Assembly (NCBI GenBank): GCA_002390745.1
Contig: DGQK01000001.1
Span: 1-64,000 of the forward strand
Length of the DNA: 64,000 nt
Origin: Bacteroidetes bacterium UBA4416
GTDB lineage: Bacteria; Bacteroidota; Bacteroidia; B-17B0; Aurantibacillaceae
Reading direction: 5' to 3'
Under the pieces are notes generated by a model that saw nothing but the letters and a program-made list of their open reading frames with translations, had not been told where the DNA came from and made no database searches. Shown one piece after another: positions 1 through 8,943 of this stretch (positions are counted from its first letter, which is position 1; the number at the start of each line of letters is the position of its first letter). Both the position numbers and the translations under genes were made by a program.

Positions 1-111
1 CTCAAATAACGGGCTGCAAATGTACACATCTTTTTTTAATTACAAAGAAAAAATAATATTTTTTTCTTCCAGATGTACTCGCAGTGCCTCAAATAACGGG
101 CTGCAAATGTA
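1..111. repeat. Pair of 24-bp direct repeats with minus-strand promoter-like boxes
   Basis: Two identical 24-base copies lie at 1-24 and 88-111, 87 bases apart. Each ends in CAAATGTA (17-24 and 104-111), which read on the minus strand is TACATTTG and fits the Bacteroidota -7 consensus TAnnTTTG. The stretch between them is very A/T-rich. They may be duplicated promoters of a minus-strand gene beyond the left edge, or part of a longer repeat that the edge cuts. No gene is seen in 1-158. Confidence 0.6.
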
Positions 112-158
112 ATTGATTTCTTCTATCTAATACGAAAAAAAGAAAAATATAAGACCTA

Positions 159-1673
159 TCAGCGGATTTTATAGATGTATGTTGTTTGGTTATCGTTGAC
201 CGGGTTCAGGAAGAACATGGTCTTATCAATAAAGCTGGGTTCTATCGTGGCCTCGTAATGCAAGGTCGGGAAGCGCTTGCGCATCGAATCCACCCTCGCC
301 GTAATGTGCTCTGCCTGCATAAACACCACGTAATTAGGCCTTTCTGCCAATGGTGTTTTCTTATAAAGAGCCAGAACGCTATCCGGCGTATAGATTCCCG
401 TAACCCCGATAGTCGAGCTCCAGTTGCCCAGATAATATTGCGGCGGCATCGTAAAATCGTCCCAACGGTTGGAATCTTCGATGATCAAACGCACACAGTC
501 TTTTTTCTTAGCGATATAGCACATCGCCTCCACGCGGTTGCGTTTAGAGTAAGACACCGTAAGCACCGGCAGCAGGAAGAAATTAAGGCAGAGGCACACG
601 ATCAGCGTTACCCTGAACCATTTTTTTGCCTCCCAGCCTTTGCTTTGCGCAATCTGCCAGGCTCCGATGATGCCCAGAATAATGATGAAAGGCATCACCG
701 GCAGGATAAAGCGCTCCTGTTTGTTCGGGAAATAAGTGTGAAATGCAAAGAACAAAAAGGTCGGCCAAAACAGCAGAGGCTCTTTTTTCCAGTTCTTAAA
801 ATAGCCGCAAAAAATCAGGATACTCAGAGGTGGAATGAGCAGGCCCAGGATCAGGGAGAGGTACATGTGGTATACATTGACCCCATATACAGTCGCATTG
901 TCAATATTATACTGCACATAGGCGATGAATTCCACAAAAGGTTTCCGCCATACATACATATCCAGCAAGCCTTGCGTGATGCCCGCTACCACCAGGAATC
1001 CCAGGATCACGAGAACAATATTCCTGAACGACACGCGAAGGATCAGCAGGGCCAGGCCGAAGCCCGCCGTGAAAATAACCGACTGGAAACGCACCGAGAA
1101 AGCCACTGCCAGCCAGGCGCCGATCACAAAAGCCGTTTTACCCGAAAATTTAAAATCATCCTTGTAGGCCAGCCAGGTGGCGATCATCATCGGTGGAATG
1201 CAAACGATCTCCACCAGGTTGCGCACGCTTAAAAACGGGAAAAACCAATACAGCGACAAGGCCAGGCCTACCCAGGCCGCCACGTTCAGATTGGAACGTT
1301 TGTAAGCAATTTTAAATCCGTAATAAATGGTGAGCATCGACCAGAGTGCATGCAGCAGGCGGATGATATAGAGCTTGCCCTGCGGATCGGTAAGGCCACA
1401 GGTGGTCAGGAATTTTAATATCACATAATGAATGCCTACATAAAAAAACGAATGCCCGCCCGGCTCCCTTCCGGGATCATCTGCCGATGGAAGCCAGTTA
1501 TTGTAATCAGCACCATCAACCCAGGATTGGGCCGCTTCGAGCACCAAAAAATGATCATCGAAAAAACCGAAACCTTTCGAAAAAATAACAGAAATGAGCC
1601 GGAACAGCAGGCCCAGGAATAAAACAGAACGTAAGGGGTGCTGGTTAAAATAATGTTTCAGCGAAGCTATCAT
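159..1673 (-). CDS. Polytopic membrane glycosyltransferase, GT22 (Alg9/PIG-B)-like
   Basis: A 504-aa protein with about ten hydrophobic segments. The first segment is followed by a loop with FFDDHF, matching the acidic first-loop motif of GT-C enzymes, which use polyprenyl-phosphate sugars as donors. Near residue 315 the stretch PNKQERFILPVMP resembles the H-K-E-x-R-F motif of the eukaryotic Alg9/PIG-B mannosyltransferase family. The C-terminal ~120 residues are soluble and probably periplasmic. It should transfer a sugar from a lipid-linked donor at the outer face of the inner membrane; donor and acceptor cannot be told. It starts with ATG and lies 35 bases downstream of the LptF/G gene, so co-transcription is likely. 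Confidence 0.75.
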   Translation of the reverse strand: MIASLKHYFNQHPLRSVLFLGLLFRLISVIFSKGFGFFDDHFLVLEAAQSWVDGADYNNWLPSADDPGREPGGHSFFYVGIHYVILKFLTTCGLTDPQGKLYIIRLLHALWSMLTIYYGFKIAYKRSNLNVAAWVGLALSLYWFFPFLSVRNLVEIVCIPPMMIATWLAYKDDFKFSGKTAFVIGAWLAVAFSVRFQSVIFTAGFGLALLILRVSFRNIVLVILGFLVVAGITQGLLDMYVWRKPFVEFIAYVQYNIDNATVYGVNVYHMYLSLILGLLIPPLSILIFCGYFKNWKKEPLLFWPTFLFFAFHTYFPNKQERFILPVMPFIIILGIIGAWQIAQSKGWEAKKWFRVTLIVCLCLNFFLLPVLTVSYSKRNRVEAMCYIAKKKDCVRLIIEDSNRWDDFTMPPQYYLGNWSSTIGVTGIYTPDSVLALYKKTPLAERPNYVVFMQAEHITARVDSMRKRFPTLHYEATIEPSFIDKTMFFLNPVNDNQTTYIYKIR

Positions 1674-1708
1674 TAAGTATGAATTTTAGTCCGCCTAAAT
1701 TAAGGATT

Positions 1709-2848
1709 TTATTGCTGCGCGCGTTTGTAGAGAAAAAAAGCAACAAAGGAGAAGACGATGTTAGGGATCCAGACGGCAACCATGGGCTGGGCAAGGAAAC
1801 CGTTGCCGGTGCCCGCCGTGGCAAAGGTGGTGGACACGTGCATAAACAAGATGTAAACGCAGCTCAACACCAGGCCCAGGGCTATGTGAAGCCCCACTCC
1901 GCCACGGATCTTACGCGAGGAGATGGAAACCCCGATGATCGTCAGGATAAAAGTGGCAAAGGGAAATGCCGTTCGTTTATACATTTCCACCTCAAAAAAT
2001 TCGATCCTGCTGGAGCCTTTCTGCTTCTCTTTGATGATGTAATTTTTCAACTCAAAATAGGGAAGCACCTCGATCTTGCTCTCAAAGCGCGCCATGTCTT
2101 TGGGCGTAAAATCGATCTTGATTTTTTTGGAAGGCGTGAACTTATGCTTTTCCTTAAACCCGATCCGCGTTTTTTCTGGATCCAGGGAATCTTTGGTATC
2201 ATGGTAAATAAGCTCCCGCTCAAACACATTGCTGACAGACCACATCCCGGTGAGGCTGTCCCACTTCATATTATCGGCCTTCATCATATACACCTGCCTG
2301 TTGTTGGCTACCTTTTCAATAGACATCTGCGTGGCCAGGTTGGTGTGATTGTTATAATCGGAAAGATAAAGGATCGTGCCCGGTGCTATCTGCTTGTAGA
2401 TGCTGGTTTCTTCGGTATTATAGCCATCGTTGATATACCTGTCCTCAAAAGCAATACGCACCTTGTTTGATTTTGGAATGATGAAATGGTTCAGGATTAA
2501 CGACATCACGGTAATCAGGCCCGCCCCGATCATATAAGGCCGTAAGATCCTTCTGAAACTGGTGCCGCTCGACAGAATGGCCACAAACTCTGTCTTATAG
2601 GCCATTTTGGAGGTGAATAAAATCACCGCAATAAAGGTAAACAGCGGGCTGAAGAGGTTGCCATAGTAAGGAATAAAATTCAGGTAATGCTCAAAAATGA
2701 TCTCATTCACCGGAATATGGCTCGCCACAAAGTCCTGCAATTTTTCCGAAAGATCGAACACAATGAAAATACTTAGCATCAGGGCGATAGAAAAAAAGAA
2801 CGTTCCGATGAAACGCTTCAGAATATATCTATCGAGGATTTTAAGCAT
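1709..2848 (-). CDS. LptF/LptG family permease (YjgP/YjgQ)
   Basis: A 379-aa protein with the standard layout of the family: three membrane segments in the first ~130 residues, a ~150-residue periplasmic beta-jellyroll-like region, and three more membrane segments at the end. The N-terminus (LDRYILKRF) and the cytoplasmic SSGTSFRRILRP loop, which couples to the LptB ATPase, are typical. LptF and LptG form the transmembrane part of the ABC transporter that extracts lipopolysaccharide from the inner membrane. Which of the two this is cannot be decided from sequence alone. It follows tgt by 53 bases on the same strand, an arrangement I recall from other Bacteroidota genomes. Confidence 0.9.
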   Translation of the reverse strand: MLKILDRYILKRFIGTFFFSIALMLSIFIVFDLSEKLQDFVASHIPVNEIIFEHYLNFIPYYGNLFSPLFTFIAVILFTSKMAYKTEFVAILSSGTSFRRILRPYMIGAGLITVMSLILNHFIIPKSNKVRIAFEDRYINDGYNTEETSIYKQIAPGTILYLSDYNNHTNLATQMSIEKVANNRQVYMMKADNMKWDSLTGMWSVSNVFERELIYHDTKDSLDPEKTRIGFKEKHKFTPSKKIKIDFTPKDMARFESKIEVLPYFELKNYIIKEKQKGSSRIEFFEVEMYKRTAFPFATFILTIIGVSISSRKIRGGVGLHIALGLVLSCVYILFMHVSTTFATAGTGNGFLAQPMVAVWIPNIVFSFVAFFLYKRAQQ

Positions 2849-2901
2849 ACTACTGTTTCAGATTCAATGTGTCAATTATTTTTGGATTTGTTTATTCGTA
2901 T

Positions 2902-4032
2902 TTAGAGTCGTGTGGCCAGTTGTTTTACCATTTTATGTTTCCAATCGTAGAACGTTCCGTCAATGATCCGCTTTCTCGCTTCGGTTACCAGCCATAAATA
3001 AAACGCCAGGTTGTGGATGCTCGCTATTTGCGCTGCCAGGAATTCTCCACACACCAGCAAATGCCTTAAATAAGCTTTGCTGTACTGGTGATCCACGTAA
3101 CTCGTCCCATTCTCATCCAGCACCGAAAAATCATTCTTCCACTTTTCATTTTTGATATTGATGATCCCATTTTGCGTGAATAACAGGCCGTGACGGGCAT
3201 TCCGCGTTGGCATCACACAATCGAACATATCCACGCCCAAGGCAATGCTTTCCAGGATATTTACCGGCGTGCCAACTCCCATCAGGTACCTGGGTTTATC
3301 GGACGGTAAAATATCGCATACCACTTCCGTCATAGCATACATGTCTTCGGCCGGCTCTCCTACCGATAAGCCGCCGATGGCATTCCCTTCAGCGCCTTTC
3401 GACGCAATGTATTCGGCCGATTCTATGCGCAGGTCTTTATACACCGAGCCTTGCACAATAGGGAACAGGGTCTGGGAATAACCGTATTTAGGTTCTGTTT
3501 CCGAAAAGCGTTTGATGCAGCGGTCGAGCCAGCGGTGCGTGAGGCCCAGCGAGTTTTTGGCATACTTATAATCGCAGGGATAGGGTGTGCACTCATCAAA
3601 AGCCATCATGATATCGGCTCCGATGGTACGCTCAATATCCATTACCCCTTCGGGCGTAAATATGTGCTTGCTCCCGTCGATATGTGATTTAAAGATCGCT
3701 CCTTCTTCTGTAAGTTTACGGGAGTTGGCCAGGGAGAATACCTGGTAGCCTCCGCTGTCGGTCAGGATAGGCCTGTCCCAGCCATTGAATTTGTGCAGGC
3801 CGCCTGCATTTTCCAATACTTCCAGTCCCGGGCGCAGGTACAAATGGTAGGTATTGCCAAGGATGATCTGCGCTTTGATATCGTCTTTCAGCTCGCGCTG
3901 GTGAACTGCCTTTACCGTGGCGGCTGTGCCAACCGGCATAAAAATAGGGGTTTCGATGGTGCCGTGATCGGTTTCCACGAGGCCGGCTCTGGCTTTGGAA
4001 TGCGGATCTTTATGAAGCAGTGAGAATTTCAA
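2902..4032 (-). CDS. tgt: Queuine/preQ1 tRNA-guanine transglycosylase
   Basis: Exchanges the wobble guanine of GUN-anticodon tRNAs for preQ1 in queuosine synthesis. Seen motifs: LTDSGGYQVFSL with the catalytic-region Asp, IVQG, GGLSVGEP and MGVGTP, then DMFDCVMPTRNARHG with the nucleophile Asp. The Cys-x-Cys-x-x-Cys zinc site of the E. coli enzyme is absent: the stretch before YSKAYLRHL reads DENGTSYVDHQ. From memory other Bacteroidota Tgt proteins also lack it. The longest open frame starts with a TTG at 4056, but that codon lies inside a TATCTTTG -7 box. The in-frame TTG at 4032 gives MKFSLLHKD, the normal Tgt N-terminus, and a 376-aa protein of usual length. Confidence 0.95.
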   Translation of the reverse strand: MKFSLLHKDPHSKARAGLVETDHGTIETPIFMPVGTAATVKAVHQRELKDDIKAQIILGNTYHLYLRPGLEVLENAGGLHKFNGWDRPILTDSGGYQVFSLANSRKLTEEGAIFKSHIDGSKHIFTPEGVMDIERTIGADIMMAFDECTPYPCDYKYAKNSLGLTHRWLDRCIKRFSETEPKYGYSQTLFPIVQGSVYKDLRIESAEYIASKGAEGNAIGGLSVGEPAEDMYAMTEVVCDILPSDKPRYLMGVGTPVNILESIALGVDMFDCVMPTRNARHGLLFTQNGIINIKNEKWKNDFSVLDENGTSYVDHQYSKAYLRHLLVCGEFLAAQIASIHNLAFYLWLVTEARKRIIDGTFYDWKHKMVKQLATRL

Positions 4033-4053
4033 TCGTTTGGTTTTAGTTTCGGG

Positions 4054-4061
4054 CAAAGATA
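4054..4061 (-). promoter_or_regulatory. -7 promoter element of tgt
   Basis: TATCTTTG on the minus strand matches TAnnTTTG exactly. It ends 21 bases before the TTG chosen as the tgt start, giving an untranslated leader of roughly 15 bases. Confidence 0.55.
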
Positions 4062-4276
4062 CATTTTTAAGTCAGAGAATGATGAGGCCGGGGAATCGGC
4101 GAATGGTAAAAATTCCAAAATCTCCGGACCAATGCGATAAAAAACCCATTCAAAACCACCCGCTTTTACCACTTATAGTCCAAAACCGACCAGATACCAA
4201 ACCGCCCTGTAAAGTTCTGTTAAAACACCGGCTTTGGCACAGGCCTTGGAATTACCTTATATAAAAATCCAGTGTT

Positions 4277-5131
4277 ATGAAAACTTCTACATCCGTCCAA
4301 TTATTATTCGCTGTGTTCACAATCATCGGCTTAAGTGCCAGCGCCCAACCCCGCAACGGCGGCAACGACCCGCGCGGCGGAAACCACCAAAGCCAGAATC
4401 AGGGTTCTACCAACACTACCTGGGCTTCCGGCAATACCAACAGCGATAGCAAAAGAGGTGGCCACGTCAACATCAATATCAACGGTGGCGGCTATTATGG
4501 CGGTGGTTATTATGGAAGTGGCTATTACTACGGGAACGGTTACAATTACAATAATTACTATGGGTATAACAGTGGCTATAATATAAAAAGAGCGGCCCGC
4601 AACTCCATTCATCAATCGGCTGGCTTTATCGGCCAGGCCCTGCAGTTTACCGAATGGAACGACATTTATTCTCCATGGCTGGCCAAAGCCATCAGGCACC
4701 AGCAGTATGCGAGAGACCTGTACTTCTGGGGTGACTATGCAGGTGCGCTGAATCACGCTGAGCGTGCAGGTTTCCTGGCCTGGAATACCTTAAGCTATTT
4801 CAACGGCGGTTATGGCTATGGTACTAACAACTACGGTGGCGGTTCTTATCCTAACCCTTATGGCGACCCGAACAATCCGTACTACAGGCAAAACAATTCC
4901 GGCAACCAGCCTTCTATGCAGGATATGCCATCCGACAACGGCTACGGCTATTCCGAAAGGAAAAGCAGCGGACAGAATCCAGGCGACAACAGCACTTACC
5001 AGGAGCAAAACACAGGGATGAGATCCGCTCAAAAAATAGAAGCGACCCAGCTTGACGGAACTCTGCCTCAGAATAAAGTAAGCGACAGGGAATTACTGAA
5101 AATGAGTGCGAAAGATCTGGATATCGAGTAA
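4277..5131 (+). CDS. Secreted Gly/Tyr/Asn-rich protein of unknown function
   Basis: A 284-aa protein I do not recognise. Residues 1-23 form a signal peptide ending SASA/Q. Residues ~25-105 are low complexity: first Gly/Asn/Gln-rich, then tandem GGYYGGGYYGSGYYYG-type repeats. Residues ~108-180 form a compact, probably helical block with WNDIYSPWLAKAIRHQQYARDLYFWGD spread over two helices, and this is the only part that looks folded. A second Tyr/Asn/Pro-rich stretch follows, and the protein ends with a charged helix (ELLKMSAKDLDIE). It is likely periplasmic or surface-located. It is followed by a strong terminator, so it is probably transcribed alone. ATG start. Confidence 0.75.
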   Translation: MKTSTSVQLLFAVFTIIGLSASAQPRNGGNDPRGGNHQSQNQGSTNTTWASGNTNSDSKRGGHVNININGGGYYGGGYYGSGYYYGNGYNYNNYYGYNSGYNIKRAARNSIHQSAGFIGQALQFTEWNDIYSPWLAKAIRHQQYARDLYFWGDYAGALNHAERAGFLAWNTLSYFNGGYGYGTNNYGGGSYPNPYGDPNNPYYRQNNSGNQPSMQDMPSDNGYGYSERKSSGQNPGDNSTYQEQNTGMRSAQKIEATQLDGTLPQNKVSDRELLKMSAKDLDIE

Positions 5132-5158
5132 AAATTGCTTTGGATTCCGGATGAAAAC

Positions 5159-5193
5159 AAAAGTCCGTTTGCGAACGATGCAGACGGACTTTT
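5159..5193 (+). terminator. Rho-independent terminator after the Gly/Tyr-rich gene
   Basis: A 14-bp stem (5159-5172 with 5180-5193, one G-U pair) with a 7-base loop, ending in a run of T. It lies inside the longest open frame of lnt and therefore argues for the later lnt start. Confidence 0.85.
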
Positions 5194-5196
5194 TTC

Positions 5197-5204
5197 TATC
5201 TTTA
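5197..5204 (+). promoter_or_regulatory. Putative -7 element of lnt
   Basis: TATCTTTA, one base off TAnnTTTG, directly after the terminator and only five bases before the GTG chosen as the lnt start. The transcript would be almost leaderless. Confidence 0.4.
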
Positions 5205-5209
5205 AACCC

Positions 5210-6814
5210 GTGTTACGACGACTTCCTAATTTAGTATTGGTGTTGCTCAGCGGATTGCTGTTGAGCGCATCCTGGTTCAGCCCTTTTACGTTTCTTATCT
5301 TCTTTGCATGGGTTCCGCTCCTGCTCGTGGAAGACAAGATCTCTGCGCTGCCTTCCAGCGGCCCCGGCAGGCTAAAGCTCACGGGCCTGAGCTACCTCAC
5401 GTTCTTTACCTGGAATGTATGTGTGACCTGGTGGGTCTATTATGCTTCCCTTGAAGGGGCAGTCCTGGCCTTTGTCTGTAACTCCCTGCTGATGTGCACC
5501 GTGTTTATGATCTGGCACAACCTCAAGCGACGCGTTAACAAGCCCTGGGCTATCTGGATGCTTATTCCGCTATGGCTGGGTTTTGAGTACGGGCATACCT
5601 TATGGAGCCTCACCTGGACCTGGCTCACGCTGGGCAATGCCTTTGCGGAGATCCCGAACTGGGTTCAATGGTACGAGATCACCGGTACTTCGGGCGGTGG
5701 ACTTTGGGTATTGGCTGTCAATATTTTATTTTTTCAAGGCATTAAAACCGGGCCTGCCAAAGCTGTACAATTCCTGAAACCTGTCTTCTTTATCTTTATT
5801 CCTATTATCTGTTCCTATGCCATTCTTTTTGTGCGTAGCTCTGCTCTTCAAGGAACAGCCACCGATACCGACGGATACAAAACATTAATCGTACAGCCTA
5901 ATGTGGATCCGTATAACGATAAGTTTTATACCGAGCCTGAAAAGCAGCTTGAATTATTGCTTGCGCAGATCAAAGGGAAACTCGACTCTACGGTTGATTT
6001 CCTGGTGCTCCCGGAAACGTTTTTAACGGAAAACGTCTATGAGGGTGAAGAATGGCAATCTTTTTCGTTTCATTTCCTGAAAGACAGCATCCTGGACAAA
6101 TATCCCCGCTTAACGATCATCACTGGTGCCAACACGATGTACCGCTATAAGCCGGGCGAAAAACGGGCTGCTACGGCCCGCAAATACAGTGATGCCGATC
6201 AGTATTACGAATCGTACAACACAGGTGTGCAGATGGATCAGAAGTCGATCGCGTTCTATCATAAATCGAAGCTGGTTCCGGGTGTTGAGCAAATGCCTTT
6301 TCCTGCGGTATTTAAGTATTTTGAGAATTTTGCCATTGATATGGGCGGGACCACCGGCAGCTTAGGCATGCAGGATGAGCGTAGCGTATTCTTCAGCCAT
6401 GGCGGCAAAGCGGGCATTGCCCCGGTGATCTGTTACGAAAGTGTATACTCCGATTATGTGGCGCAATATGTAAGAAACGGCGCCAACCTTATCTTCATCA
6501 TCACCAACGACGGATGGTGGGAAAATACCCCCGGCCACCGGCAACATTTAGCTTACGCCAGGCTCAGGGCTATTGAAACCCGAAAGGAGATTGCCCGATG
6601 CGCCAACACCGGCATTTCCTGCTTCATTACTCCGCTCGGAGCTGTTGAACAGGCTACTCCTTATTGGGAGCAAGCTTTGATCACCAAAATCATGAAACCA
6701 AACCATACCACAACCTTGTTTGTCCGTTTTGGCGATCTGCTTTCCTATGCGTCTTCGGTGCTGGCCATTTTACTGCTGATCTGGAGCCAGGTATTACGTT
6801 TCAAAAAGTCTTAA
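5210..6814 (+). CDS. lnt: Apolipoprotein N-acyltransferase
   Basis: Transfers a third acyl chain to the N-terminal Cys of lipoproteins at the periplasmic face of the inner membrane. An N-terminal half with about six membrane segments is followed by a nitrilase-like domain. Counting from the GTG, the catalytic triad is visible as E269 (VLPETF), K352 (HKSKLVPG) and C408 (PVICYES). The longest frame starts with TTG at 5135, but that region contains a terminator and a -7 box, so GTG at 5210 (VLRRLPNLVL) is preferred, giving 534 aa. A last membrane segment ends at the C-terminus, as usual. The window encodes several of its likely lipoprotein substrates. Confidence 0.93.
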   Translation: MLRRLPNLVLVLLSGLLLSASWFSPFTFLIFFAWVPLLLVEDKISALPSSGPGRLKLTGLSYLTFFTWNVCVTWWVYYASLEGAVLAFVCNSLLMCTVFMIWHNLKRRVNKPWAIWMLIPLWLGFEYGHTLWSLTWTWLTLGNAFAEIPNWVQWYEITGTSGGGLWVLAVNILFFQGIKTGPAKAVQFLKPVFFIFIPIICSYAILFVRSSALQGTATDTDGYKTLIVQPNVDPYNDKFYTEPEKQLELLLAQIKGKLDSTVDFLVLPETFLTENVYEGEEWQSFSFHFLKDSILDKYPRLTIITGANTMYRYKPGEKRAATARKYSDADQYYESYNTGVQMDQKSIAFYHKSKLVPGVEQMPFPAVFKYFENFAIDMGGTTGSLGMQDERSVFFSHGGKAGIAPVICYESVYSDYVAQYVRNGANLIFIITNDGWWENTPGHRQHLAYARLRAIETRKEIARCANTGISCFITPLGAVEQATPYWEQALITKIMKPNHTTTLFVRFGDLLSYASSVLAILLLIWSQVLRFKKS

Positions 6815-6875
6815 AAAGTGCTAACTTCGTGCGTTGATATTTCTAAAAAGATAACCAAACCCAATAAATATATTT

Positions 6876-8282
6876 ATGGAAAAATTTGATGTAACCGTGA
6901 TCGGTTCAGGCCCCGGAGGGTACATTGCCGCTATCCGCTGTGCGCAGTTAGGCATGAAAACCGCCATTATCGAAAAATACCCTGTACTGGGCGGAACCTG
7001 CTTAAATGTGGGCTGCATTCCTTCCAAGGCCCTGCTCGACTCTTCGGAGCACTACCACAATGCGGTTCACACGTTTGAGCAGCATGGCATCGAGATCAAA
7101 TCGCCGAAGGTCAACTTTAAGCAAATGATCGAGCGCAAGCGCGGTGTGATCAAAAACAATAATGCCGGTGTCGCTTTCCTGATGAAGAAAAACAAGATCA
7201 CCGTGTATACCGGTGTCGGAAGCTTCGAATCGAATACGGTCATCAACATCACGAAAGAAGACGGGAAAACGGAGCAGATCGAATCGGCCAAAACCATTAT
7301 TGCCACCGGTTCCAAGCCATCGTCCCTGCCGGGAATCGAGATCGATAAAAAACGGATCATCACCTCTACGGAGGCGCTCGAACTGAGCGAGATCCCCAAG
7401 CATCTGATCATTATCGGCGGCGGTGTGATCGGCCTCGAGCTCGGTAGCGTCTATGCGCGCCTGGGTTCCAAAGTATCGGTAGTGGAATACATGGACCGCC
7501 TGATCTACTCGATGGACGCTGCTCTGGGCAAGGAATTGCAACGGGTGATGAAGAAAAACCTTGGGGTTGAATTTTACCTGAAACATAAAGTGGAAGGCGT
7601 CAGCAGCAAAGGCAAAGAGGCGACGGTGACTGCAACCAACGATAAAGGAGAAAAAATAGAATTAAAAGGCGATTATGTGCTGATGGCTGTAGGCCGCAGG
7701 CCATATACCGAAGGCCTGAATGCCGAAAAAGCGGGTGTGAAGCTGGACGAGCGCGGCCGTGTGGCGGTTGACGCGCATTTGAAAACCAGTGCCGACAATA
7801 TTTATGCGATCGGTGATGTAGTCGTTGGCGCTATGCTGGCTCACAAAGCAGAAGAGGAGGGTGTGTATGTGGCTGAGTTGATGGCCGGACAGAAACCTCA
7901 CGTAAACTATAATTTAATTCCGGGTGTGGTATATACCTGGCCGGAAGTAGCGGCTGTAGGCCTCACCGAGGAGCAGCTGAAGGAAAAGGGCATTAAATAC
8001 AAAACAGGTTCGTTCCCGTTCAAAGCGAGCGGCAGGGCGCAGGCCAGCATGGATACCGACGGTTTTATCAAAGTACTGGCCGATGAAACAACGGATGAGA
8101 TCCTGGGCGTGCACATGATCGGGCCTCGCGTAGCGGATGCGATTGCCGAAGCGGTAGTGGCGATGGAATACCGTGCCAGCGCGGAGGACATCGGGCGCAT
8201 CAGCCATGCCCACCCTACCTTTACAGAAGCCTTTAAAGAGGCTGCTCTGAACGCCACCGGTAACAGGGCTCTGAATATTTAA
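6876..8282 (+). CDS. lpdA: Dihydrolipoyl dehydrogenase (E3)
   Basis: A 468-aa flavoprotein that reoxidises the lipoyl arms of the 2-oxoacid dehydrogenase complexes or the glycine cleavage system. FAD-binding GSGPGG is at residues 10-15, and the redox-active disulfide is C42/C47 in GGTCLNVGCIPSK. A second dinucleotide-binding GGGVIGLELG (NAD) is near residue 180, FAD-contacting YAIGDVV near 310, and the dimer-interface HAHPTFTEA near 446 supplies the catalytic His. Length and motif order are those of the family. ATG start. It stands alone between lnt and a terminator, so the partner complex is encoded elsewhere. Confidence 0.97.
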   Translation: MEKFDVTVIGSGPGGYIAAIRCAQLGMKTAIIEKYPVLGGTCLNVGCIPSKALLDSSEHYHNAVHTFEQHGIEIKSPKVNFKQMIERKRGVIKNNNAGVAFLMKKNKITVYTGVGSFESNTVINITKEDGKTEQIESAKTIIATGSKPSSLPGIEIDKKRIITSTEALELSEIPKHLIIIGGGVIGLELGSVYARLGSKVSVVEYMDRLIYSMDAALGKELQRVMKKNLGVEFYLKHKVEGVSSKGKEATVTATNDKGEKIELKGDYVLMAVGRRPYTEGLNAEKAGVKLDERGRVAVDAHLKTSADNIYAIGDVVVGAMLAHKAEEEGVYVAELMAGQKPHVNYNLIPGVVYTWPEVAAVGLTEEQLKEKGIKYKTGSFPFKASGRAQASMDTDGFIKVLADETTDEILGVHMIGPRVADAIAEAVVAMEYRASAEDIGRISHAHPTFTEAFKEAALNATGNRALNI

Positions 8283-8306
8283 CTGAGTTGAAGAGTAAAA
8301 AACGAT

Positions 8307-8338
8307 AAAAAGACAGGTTAATTTAAATCTGTCTTTTT
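8307..8338 (+). terminator. Rho-independent terminator of lpdA
   Basis: A 10-bp perfect stem (8307-8316 with 8329-8338), AAAAAGACAG/CTGTCTTTTT, 12-base loop, with flanking A and T runs. Confidence 0.8.
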
Positions 8339-8354
8339 CATTTAAACATAACCT

Positions 8355-8876
8355 ATGAGTGAAGCATTAGATCCCAAAACCTATCCCATCGGGCGGGTAA
8401 ATCAGGTAGAGTTTACGAAAGAGGTATTATACCGTTCCATCATTATGGTGGAGGCTGCGCCTGTGCGCCTGCGAAAAATCCTGGAAAGCATATCTGAAAA
8501 AGACCTTGAGCTATCGTACCGCGAGGGCGGCTGGACAGTGAGGCAAATTGTGCACCACATGGCCGACTCGCACATGAACATGCTTATTCGCTTTAAGCTG
8601 GCACTTACAGAGGAGAGCCCTGTTATTAAGCCTTACAAGCAGGATTTGTGGGCAAAACTACCGGATTACAGCTATCCTGTGGAGAGCTCCCTCCTGCTCT
8701 TTGAAAGTATCCAGCAGCGGTTTTCTGAATTGCTGAAAGTGATGAGTGAAAGCGATTTCGGCAGGGCCTATGTGCACCCGGAGTACAACAAGACCTACCT
8801 GCTATCGGAAGCCACCCAGCTTTATGCCTGGCACGGCCTGCATCATACGGCACAGATAGAAGGGATTTTCAAATAA
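8355..8876 (+). CDS. DinB-fold putative metal-dependent hydrolase, YfiT family
   Basis: A 173-aa protein of the DinB four-helix-bundle superfamily, closest to B. subtilis YfiT (bacillithiol-transferase-like subgroup). The opening YPIGRV and the metal-site histidines fit: TVRQIVHHMADSH near residue 65 and YAWHGLHHTAQI near the C-terminus provide the three-His nickel/zinc site. YfiT-type proteins are annotated as thiol-transferases or metal-dependent hydrolases; the substrate here is unknown. It starts 14 bases after the lpdA terminator, so it needs its own promoter, which I could not identify. A second terminator follows it. Confidence 0.85.
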   Translation: MSEALDPKTYPIGRVNQVEFTKEVLYRSIIMVEAAPVRLRKILESISEKDLELSYREGGWTVRQIVHHMADSHMNMLIRFKLALTEESPVIKPYKQDLWAKLPDYSYPVESSLLLFESIQQRFSELLKVMSESDFGRAYVHPEYNKTYLLSEATQLYAWHGLHHTAQIEGIFK

Positions 8877-8884
8877 ACTGCCAC

Positions 8885-8922
8885 AAAAAAGAGGAGCTAC
8901 TTTACAGTAGCTCCTCTTTTTT
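8885..8922. terminator. Bidirectional terminator between convergent genes
   Basis: A 16-bp perfect stem (8885-8900 with 8907-8922) flanked by A6 and T6 runs. It can stop transcription from the YfiT-type gene on plus and from the lipoprotein gene on minus. Confidence 0.85.
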
Positions 8923-8943
8923 AGTTTTTGAAATAAATCCCAA

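Noticed and set aside
5135..5209. Upstream TTG start of lnt
   Set aside because: The added 25 codons contain the terminator of the previous gene and the -7 box; Lnt proteins start close to the first membrane segment.
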